A model generated the notes under the pieces. The model did not search any database. It was given only the letters and a program-made list of their open reading frames with translations, and was not told where the DNA came from. The position numbers and the translations under genes were made by a program. 64,000 nucleotides of DNA from Halomonas sp. McH1-25 (GTDB taxonomy: Bacteria > Pseudomonadota > Gammaproteobacteria > Pseudomonadales > Halomonadaceae). Every line of letters begins with the position of its first letter. Within the stretch, counting starts at the first letter, position 1. The stretch lies in assembly GCF_022348165.1 (NCBI RefSeq), contig NZ_JAKRFI010000010.1:62001-126000 (forward strand), read 5' to 3'. Positions 50,270 through 61,700 of the stretch are shown here, piece by piece.

Positions 50270-51400
50270 GCGATCGCCTCCTCAATCCGTTCGTGCTTCA
50301 ACGCCTCGGGCAGGACATGCCAGGTATAGGTTTCGACTTCCAGATGCGAACAGATCGGCGACTGCCGGTGCAAATCGAGGATCTCGGCCAGAAAGGCTTG
50401 GGTCGTGCCGAATTCGCCCAGCGACTCGGCGAAAATCGGCACATGGTAATGAATGCGCCACTCCTCGCCATCGGCTCGATGGCCCCGCGCCAATGCCTCG
50501 GGCAGATCGGCATAGCGGGTCACGCCCTGGCGGCCCTTTGCCACCACCTGGTGCAGGTAGGTAGGCTCGGCGAACGCCTCAAGTGCATGACGCGCCCTGG
50601 CATCGATCTCGGCGACACGCAGGGCCGCACTCAGTTGCAGCTTGTGAATGGGAATGCCGGCTTCGCGCAGCCTGGCAATGCTGGCTTGTGGATCCTCGAA
50701 TTCGACCGCGGCATGACAGACATCGTAACACAGGCCGAGATGCCGGGGCAGGACGATGGCTGCCTGACTCGAACTCACCCCCGCCAGTTCGGCAAAGCGG
50801 TGCAAGGCCGCCTCGGACAAGAGATAGTGCTGGAAGAACTCGATCGCCTCGTCGATAGTGGCCAGCAAACAGTAGGGTTCCGGCTCGATGGCGATAGCCA
50901 CGCAAACGCCGGTGCGACGTTCGAGCCCGGCACAGTGCGCGGCCGCCTTCAACAGGTTATCGGCCATCGACGCCTCATTACCGGGCCCCAACGGCTTGAA
51001 GGTGCCGGGGACCGTGCTCAGGCTGATGCGATCCCCAGCGGCTCCCAACTCCGCCATCAGCGCGGCCAACGCACAGGTGTATTCCAGACGCGCCGTATAG
51101 CGCCAGTCCGGTTGGTAGACGTCTTCCTTGACGCGCACTCCGTGGAACGTGCCATAGGGAAACCCGTTGACGGTGACGGCACGATAGCCCTGCGAGGCCA
51201 GGATGTCCTTCAGCTCGGCCCGCACGCGGCTGTCTTCGAGCGTGTGCATGGCCTGGGCGGACAAGCGCAGTCCGACCGCGAAAGGCTCGTCGGGCGACAT
51301 CGTCTGCCGTACCGCCCTGACGGGCCCCAGCAACGCCTGGCGTACTTCCGGCCAGGTTTCGGCCGGATGAATATTGAGGCAATAGGTAAGATCGCCACGG

Positions 51401-51417
<17 letters not shown>
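50233..51417 (-). CDS. eboE: EboE: sugar-phosphate isomerase/epimerase-like metabolite traffic protein
   Basis: Xylose-isomerase-like TIM-barrel protein known as metabolite traffic protein EboE. The ATG at 51417 gives 394 residues and overlaps the end of eboD by 17 bp. The N-terminus LTYCLNIHPAETWPEVRQAL is characteristic. Later segments YLLATIDEAIEFFQ-like YCLLATIDEAIEFFQHYLL, HLGLCYDVCHAAVEFEDP and RIHYHVPIFAE carry candidate metal ligands (Glu, Asp, His). The last, conserved W-x-V-LPEAL stretch is near the C-terminus. Substrate unknown. Confidence 0.9.
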
Positions 51418-52675
<1,258 letters not shown>

Positions 52676-52772
52676 GCTCGGGAGCCCTACGTTCGTTGTG
52701 TTTGTCGGCAAGCGTTCAGCGGCTTGCCAGGCGTGAGCGAGGAGCAGCCAGGCCGCCCCTCGCACGGCACGA

Positions 52773-55700
52773 TTACAGCAGGCTGTCGGCCGGATCTTCG
52801 TGACCGACCCCGGCCACCCCGACGTCATCGCTCATGGGCAACGTGTCATCGTTTGCGCTAGCGTCCACGCTCTCCTCCTCGGCAACCAGCCCCTCGAAGC
52901 CGACGAGCGACACCATCTGCAACGTGGGCGACGCTTGTGGCTCGATGAGCAGCGATTGCAGGTCCATCGATCCGCCATTGAAGGTCAGGCGCAACACCTG
53001 TTCCCCGGCCTGCAGATCGAGCGACATGGCTTCGGTCGAGACGTAGTTATTCCAATCCCCCGAGTTCGGTACGGCTAGCGGGGCAGGCTGGGCATAGAAC
53101 GCGCCGTCCTGTTCCACCGATGCGCTGATCGAGCGTCCGTTGTGTGGCGTAGCCGTCACGAACGACAGGTTGTATGTGCCTGCCTGCTCGACCTCGATGG
53201 TGTACTCCACCCACTCGCCATCGGCGATCCAGCCAATGGCTTCACCGTCGTCGGTGATATCCACGCTGCCGTCACGGAAGTTCACGCCGCTCTGGACACT
53301 GTCGCTGTCCGAGTAGGCCTCGCCCGCCTCACCGCTGTCGAACAGGGCGGCATTCAGCGACAGGCCGTCGGCATCGACCAGCCAGGGCGTCTCCGTCTCG
53401 TTGAACGGCGTCTGGCCAACATCGCCCTGCTCGTCGCGCACCAGCGTCAGCGACTGGATATCCATCAGGTCCTGCGGTGTTTCGCCATTGAAGGTCAGGC
53501 GCAGCGTTTGCACACCGGCCTGCAACTCTAGCGCCAGTGCCTCGGTCGGTCCGGGATTGCCCCAGGAACCGGTATTCGGCACCGCGAGCGGCGACGAGGT
53601 GGTATAGAACGTGCCGTCTTGCTCGAGTGCGGCGGTGATGGTGACACCGTTCGTCGGCGTCGAGGCGACGAACGAGAGGTAGTAGACACCGGCCTGCTCG
53701 ACGTCGATGGTGTATTCCACCCACTCGCCATCATCGACCCAGCCGATGGCCGAGCCATTGCCGACGATGTCGACACCGCCCTCACGATAGCCGCTACCCA
53801 TCTGCTCGGCCTCGGTGTCGCTATAGGAGACCCCCTCCCCGCCGACATCGAAAGCCGAGGCCTGCAAGGTGATGCCGTCGTCGACCACCCAAGGCGTACC
53901 GGTGGCGTTGAATGGCGTCTGGCCATCGTCATCGGGTGCCCCGGCGACGGTCAGCGTGAAACCGCTCTCGACGCTGGCCTCGCCATCCGAGGCGGTGACC
54001 AGAATGTCGAAGCTACCCGCCACGCTGGGTATACCGCTGATGACGCCCGCCGATGTCATCGACAACCCGGCCGGCAGACCGCTGACGGTATAGGTCAGTG
54101 CATCGCCGTCGGCATCGACGAAGGCATCCGCAGGGATGGTGAACGAGAAGGCCTGGTCCTCGGTCGCCGTCAGGTCGTCCAGGCCCGCATCGACGCTCGG
54201 CGCAGCATTGCCGGCAACCGGCGTGAGCTCGAACGAGGCCAGATCCTGCGAACCGCCGTTGAAGGTCAGCCGCACGACCTGAACCCCAGCCTCGAGCTCG
54301 ACCTGTACGCTGTCGGTCTGCTGGAATGTGTTCCAGCCACCGGTATAGTCGACCGCCACCGGGGATGCCGTGGCATAAGTACCGTCGCCCTGCGCGAACG
54401 ATGCGGTGACCGATCGCGCACTGCCTGCCTGCGAGCCCAGCGACGAGAGGAACGCCAGCTCGTAGGTTCCCGCCTGTGCGACATCGATGGTGTACTCCAC
54501 CCATTCGCCATCGGCGATATAACCCAGCGCCTCGGTGCCGATGGAGATATCGACTCCCTCGTCGGCGCGGAACGATGCGCCCTGATGGTTAGCCGTGGTG
54601 TCGTTGTACGCGACCCCTTGACCGCCGTTGTCGTAGAGCTTGGCTTCCAGCGTCAGCCCGTTGCCATCGACCAGCCATGGAGTTTCGCTGGCGTTGTAGG
54701 CGCTCTGCACTTCCGGCTCCTCCGGCACGTCGCCGTCGAGGAAGTTGGGCACGCCATCGCCGTCGGCGTCGTCGTAGATATCGACGCGCCCGTTGCCGTC
54801 GGCGTCCTCGGCGCCACTCGGATCGTAGGTCTGGACGTTCTCGACCAGAAAGATGTTGTCGTTGTAGTCGTAGTTCACCCCCGCGTAGTCCTGGATCACG
54901 ATGTAGGTGTTAGGAATCACGTTGCCGTCGGCATCCTTGGCCACATACACCCGGATCAGATGCCCGTCGTTCGCGTCCCAGTTGAGGTTGGTGCCTGGCG
55001 TGCCGATCTCGTCGATGGTGTCCTCGTAGAGGTTGGCATCGGGATCGGACCAGGAGATGTAGCCCTGTCGCCCGCTGATCTCGGCGAAGAAACCGAATGG
55101 GGCATCCCGGTCGAGCGTCGTGGTGGTCAGGGCATCGCCGCCGTTGAGCGTGCGCGGCAGCAGCGTCTGTCCGTCCTGCTCGTCGTGGGCCAGGATCTCG
55201 TCGATGTCGCGGCTGTCGACGTCATGAATGAACAGCCGGGCGATATCCCCCTGGGTGTGGTAAGCCGCCAGTTGGGTGATCTTGATCGGCGAGGCACCAT
55301 CGGCCCGCTGGAAGTAAGGCGACAGGATTTCATCGCCATTGGCTTCCACCAGTCCGCCCTGGTTCATCTCGCCCTGGGCCACGTCGGTCGAGAACCCGAA
55401 GGCACTGACGATTTCCTGTACCGTCGGCTCCTGGCCATTCTCCGACTGTCCCTGGGCGATACCGGCCAGTTGGATGACCTTTTGCCCTTCGTCGCCATCG
55501 TTGGAATGGATGATCAGGGACGACTCGTAGAGCGTGCCATCGTTCGAGTCCTGCCCGATGAAGCGCACCGTCACATCGAGCGAGCCGCCCGGCGCGACCA
55601 CCAGATCGGTACTGTCGCCGACGATCTCGAACAGCGCGGGATCGGCGATCTCGAGCTGACCGATCTCCAGGTCGGCGAACCCGTCGTTGGTAATGGTGAA

Positions 55701-58700
55701 CGTGACTTCGTCGTGCACCTCCTGGCTGCTGTTGGCCGGGTTCTCGATGCGGCTCATCACCAGGCGATCGTCCGACGGCACGCCGTCCAGGTTGGTGATC
55801 GATATCTCGCCGCCGGATGCCGGTGCGATCCCCTCGATGACGAACATGTTGTCGTTGTAGTCGTAGTTGATGCCGGTGTAATCCATGATCCCCAGGTAGG
55901 TATTGGGAATCACGTTGCCATCGGCATCCAGCGCCTGGAACATGCGCACCGTGTAGCCGCGCTCGATGCCCTCGGCATCGTCGGGCACGTCGCCGCCTCC
56001 CGTCGGGTTGAGCGATGGGTCGGTGGATAGCCCGGCCACCTCGATGCCGAACATGCCATTGCCCAGCCAACTCTCCGGAATCTGATCGCGGGTGAAGGTC
56101 GCCGTGGCGAATTGCCCGTTGCTCTTGATCGGCAGGAACGACTGGTTGTTGTCATCGGCATGGTTCGACAGCGTGATGTCCTGCCCCTTGTTCTCCGGAT
56201 TGTGGATACCCAGGGTCGCCCCGCCATCGCCGTGGAATGCCGCCAGATGGGTGATCTTGGCCGACTCGAACCCTTCGGCGATCGTCCAGTAGCGAGACAG
56301 CACCTCGTCGTCGTTGACCGGCCGATAAAGGTCGTAGTCGTTGAGCACCGAGTTCTGCCCGCCTCCGATGGTGGTCAGGCCCTCGATCACGTTGCCGAAG
56401 CCGAACACCTCCCATACCTCGTTGACGTTGGGCTCCCAGCCGCCTTCGTCGCGCGCCTGCCAGAAGCCGGCCAGATGCACCTCGGCGACCGGCGTATCGG
56501 CATCGTTGGTGACCAGGCGCAACACGCCTTCGAACACCCCGTCGCCGGCATCGTTGGTCGGCGGCGTATAGGCGTCGCGGTCGAACAGCACGTCGATCTC
56601 GATGGATTCTCCTGCCGCCAGAGTCAGCCCATCGAAGATGTCCGGGTCGGCGAGTTCGAACGGTCCATCGATATCCACATCGATGACCGACAGCTCGTTG
56701 CTACCGGTATTGCTGATGACGACCGTCCCGCTCTCCTTGTAATCGCGATCGGGATTCGAGGCACTGTCGTTCTCCAGATAGTTGAAGTGCAGACGGTCGG
56801 AGAAGTACGCCGCATCGCCGCTCTGGATCGCGATGTCCGCCTCGGGATCGCCCGGGGCCGGCGAGATATCCAGGTAATCGATATCGTCCGCACCGTCCGC
56901 GTCGGAAACCACGCGCAGGTGATAGGACACGCCTGCCGTGAGCTCGATGTAGGACGACGCTTCACCGGCATCGCCAACGCCCGGGAACGTCATCTCATCG
57001 ATGGGCTGGCCGTTAAGTAGCAGCGTCAACTGGCCACCGTCGGAGGCACCAGGATTGGTCGCCAGGTCGAGCTGGTAGGCGCCGTCGGCCGCCACGGTGA
57101 AGTAGAAGTCCGCCGTGCGTTCGTTGACCGCCCTCGCCGAATCGCCACTCTCCAGTTCGATTCGGCCGCTACCGTCGATGTCGGCATAGGTCGGCTCGAA
57201 ATTGTCGCTCGGGGCGTCCGCGACACGCAGCAGGTCGACGTTCGGCCCGTTGGCATCCGGCGCCGTCACCGTGATGGTGTTGCTTCCGGCCTGCAGCGTC
57301 ACCGTGGTGGTCTGGAAGTACCAGTCGTCCTCGGCCTCGTTGCTTTGACCGGGGAAGTTGACCACCTCGACGGCACTGCCATTGATGCTCAGGTCCAGGG
57401 GCCGATCCGCCTTGCTGGTCGCCAGGGCGTAACGGAATCCGATCTCGTAGGTACCGGCCTCGGCCACGTCGATGGTCCAGGTGATGGTCTGATCGCCGCT
57501 GCCGGTGAAGTCGACGAAGCCATCCCCCGAGGCATTGCGGTCGTCCTCGCTCGCCGTCACCGCCACAGCGCCGCCAAGGTCGGCACTCTCCGCCTCGTAC
57601 TCGGTATAGCCCGGCGTGGTGTCTTCCGGTTCCTGGAGAATTTCCAGTTGGTCGATGTTCGGCCCGGTATTGGCGGTCGCCTGGAAGCGCACCGTGTTGA
57701 GACCGGAAACCAGGTCGGCCGGGATGTCCAGCGTCAGCCATTCGCTCCACGCATCGTCGCCGCTCACGCTAGCCGGCGGTGCGAAGGCGAAGATACCTAC
57801 GCTGACGTTGTTGACGAAGACTTCCAGCGGACGCTCTGCCGTAGCGCCATTGGCATAGCGCACCCGGAGTACCGAATCGCCGGCCTGGGCACCGCTCAAC
57901 TCGAAACTGAAGGTCAGGAAATCCGCGTTGGTGGCCCCGAAGTCGGCATAACCGCCCAGCACGCCGTCGGTATTATCGGCGTTACCGTCATTGCCATAGG
58001 CGCCCGGGCGCAGGCCATTGGGCAGACCGGCGGTGGTTTCGGGGTTGTCGGCATCGCGAATCTGAATTTCCGCCCCGTTGGCCTCGGCGATGATCGCTGC
58101 GGTGCCGTCATTGGGCGTATCGTCCTCGGCCTGGATGACCAGCAGCGATACCAGATCGTCTGCCGGCTCTTCGGGATCGACCGGATCGGGATCGGTGATC
58201 ACGCCACCCGGCGCCGGATCGAGACGCACGATCTGGCTCTGTCCGTTGTTGCGGTTCAACGTGAGCAGGTAGAGCTGGCCGGTGGCCGGGTTCTCGATGA
58301 CATCCAGCGGATCGATGTAGGTGATCACGTTACCGTTGACGTCGCGCAGCACGTCGTCACCGACGATGTTGCCGTTGGCGTCCAGCGTGATCGAGCGGAT
58401 GTCGTCGCCACCGGAGTACTCAGTGAACAGCACGTTGCCCTGCAGGTTGCCGCCGAACACATCGCTGGTGTACTCGGTCGCGCCGTTGGGTGAGCGATTC
58501 TCGCCCAGCGAGTAGGCACCCTCGAGATCGTAGGTGGCCTCGGGGTCGGTGCCGGCCGGGTAGTCGCCGACCTGATTCGGATCACTGCCCGAGGTCGGGT
58601 TGCCGCCATTGAGGATGTACTCGTCGCGCAGCGGGTTGGGATGACCGTAGTAACCGTCCTCCTCGACCTTGAACAGGTAATCGTCCTGCTTGCCGACGTT

Positions 58701-61700
58701 GGTGTGGCGCTCGTCTTCCGGCGTATCCGGATTGTCGGGCACGTTGCCGCCCGCCGCCGACCCGTTGGTGGGCACATAGAGCTGACCATTGGAATGCCAG
58801 ACCAAGTCATAGGCGTTGCGCACACCGGTGGCGAAGATCTTGACCACGGCGTCGTCGGCAAACGGGTCGTAGAACGTCTCGATGACGTTGCCGTCCTGGT
58901 CTTCCACGCTGGCCGTGCCATTCTCGGCAAACACCAGGAACTTGCCGTCGCCCATGGCGATCGGGTCGGCCTTGAAATCACTGCCGTCATCGTCCGTGTA
59001 GCGACGGTTGAAACCATCGTCGGGCAGCGGTTCGGTGGCGACGTCGAAGCCGCCTTCCGGCGCGTCCCGCGTCGGGTCGATCTCCAGTACCGTGGCGTTC
59101 AGCAGGCGTTCGGGGCGGTTGCCCCAGGCGCTGTCCGGCTCGCCCATCGCCGAGTTGGAGCCCTGGACGAGATACAGCAGATGGGTCGGCACGTCCGGAT
59201 TGGTCACGGCGTGGTAATCCGGGTTGGCCCGGAACTCGAGGCTGTTGGTCACGTGATCGCCGTTGGAGCGCGGCAGACCGGTGACGTAGGTCTCGACCGA
59301 GGCTGCGAACGCATCGCCTTCGTCGATGGTGATCTTGCTGATGCGTCCGCTGAAGTCAGGGACCCCGTTATCACGCCCCGACAACGGGATGGGATAGTTG
59401 TCCGTCACCCATAGCACGTTGGGATCGCTGGGATCGAAGGTCAGACCGATGATGCCGCGTGGCCCCGCCGCATCGCCCTGGAAGTAGTCCAGCGTCAGCG
59501 TCTGGCCATTGGAAAGCGAGCCCGTCTGGGGGTCGACGTCGTACCGCTTGATCTCACCGCCCATGGTCGAGACGTACATCTTGGTACCATCCGGCGACAG
59601 TTCCAGCGAGGTGAAGCCGAAGGCGTTGTCATCGGCACCGTTGAGCTCGACGATGTCGTTGAAGGCCACTTCGCGTGCGACGACCTCAGGCGCTTCGCCG
59701 GTCACGAACGTGGTGGTGAACTTCTGGAACTCACGGGTCGGGGCGCTGAGATCGTCGTTCTCGCCGCGGTCCTGGAAACCTTCGATCACCAGGGTATAGC
59801 TGGTGAACGCTTTCAGGTCGCCGCTCGGCGAGATGGTCAGCGAGTCGAAGCCGCCCGTGGTGTTGGCGTTGAACGCCACCTCCTGTCCGGTGACGGTCTC
59901 GAACAGACGGATCGAGCCATTATCCAGGCTTTCCAGCAAGGCACCGCCACGCCCGTCCACTACCGAGATGCCGAGGAACAGATCCGAGGTAGGATCGACA
60001 CCAGTGGGGGCACTGCCGTCCGCCGGGTCGAGATCGATTTCCACCTCGTTCTCTCCCACCCCGGCGATGGCACGCGGATCGGTGAAGAACGCATAGTCTT
60101 CGGGAGCCTCGCGCGCATCGTCCGGCGTCAGATCGGGAAGCGCCTGGATCTCGATGTACTGGATTTCAGTGTTCTCGTTGTCCAGGCCGATGGAATCGAG
60201 GGTCAGGCGGCCGTCGGTGACTTGCACGACCCGGGTCACCAGATCCGACCGGAAGCCCTCGGTATCGTCGGCGGGATTGCTGTCCGTCGGGAAACCGTCA
60301 GGCCGGAACGGCGTGAACGGGTCGTTGAACAGCTCGCCTTCGGCATTGAGCACGTTGCGACTGTCATACGGCCCGGAGGTATCGCCGATCGAGACAGTCA
60401 CCTCGTAGAAGCCATCCTCGAGCTCGATCTCCCAGCCGGCACGTTCATAGCCGGCGGCCGGCTGGTCGAAGTGGGCATAGGTGCCCTGGCGCGGGTCGAG
60501 ACCGGCAATCTCGTCGGTGCGGTCATTGACGGCCACACTGGACTGATCGTCGATGGCCATGGGTATCGTGCCGTTTTCGGTGCCGTCGGCGATCGACGCC
60601 TCGCTGACCCAACCATACTGATACGTTTGACCACCGACTTCCACGGACTGCTCGCCGAAGGCCAGGCCAGTGTCGGCGACATAGCCGTCTGGCGTGGCAA
60701 AGCCTTCCGGCTGGAAGTTGATCTTGACCTTGAAGCGTTCGCCCGGCTCGACGAACGGCGGCTCTTCGGGCTGCTGCGTGCCATCCCGGCTCACCGTCAG
60801 CTTGTCGATGTTGGGACCGGCGTTGCCCACGTTCTCCAGACGGATGGTGTTGCTGCCAGCCTCGAGCTGCACGTCGAGGCTGGCCTCGGTCCAGTTTTGC
60901 CAGCCGTCGATATCCGCGCCAGTTCCCACGAAGGGAATCTCACCCTGCTCGGATCCACCAACCAGCACCGCCATCGGCCGTCCTTGCTGATCGCCGCTAC
61001 CGTTGGTGTAACGCACCGTCAGGGTGTAGCTGCCCGCCTCCTCGACAGTGACATCGAAAAATGCGGCATCGCCGGCTTCACCACCCATATCGAGATAGCC
61101 GGTACCACTGTAGCCGTCCCAGAGACCATCCGCGCCAGCATCCTCGTTGGTTTCCGGATTGTTGGCGTCGCGAACCACGGTGTCCGGTGGCGTCTCGCTG
61201 TCCTCGATGGTCAGTGCCTCCCCTTCGATCTCGAACAGGAAGGAGTCAACCGGCGCCTCGCCAATGGTCACTTCGCTGGTGGCGCTGGCCTCGTTGCCAG
61301 CGGCATCGGTGACGAAGACGGTGGCTACGACCGCGCCACTAAGACCGCTCATGTCGACCGTGAACGAGCCGTCGTCAGCCGGGGTCACCGGGGCGCGCGT
61401 GGCGCCGCCATCGAAGCTGATCTCGACCGTCTGAATGTCGGCATCCAACCCGGCGACCGTGAAACCGGCCGTTGCCGCTTGTGCCGGATCGAGGGTCGCA
61501 TCGTTACTGGTCAGTGACAGGTCGCCATCGGTGTCGGCGGAGGTATCGGTGCCGATGGGGCCGCTACCCGCCGCCGTGATCTCGATGCGATCGATGTTCG
61601 GGCCGGTGGTCGCGCCGGCGGGGATCGCCAGAGACAGCGTGTTGCTGCCCGCCTCGAGGGTCACGGTAATGGTCTCGAACGCCCAGTGATCGAAGCCCTC

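Noticed and set aside
53619-56030. Long plus-strand reading frames (up to ~800 codons) opposite the giant gene
   Set aside because: They shadow repeat-rich, high-GC codons on the minus strand; their sequences show no domain, and the minus frame is open and domain-rich throughout.
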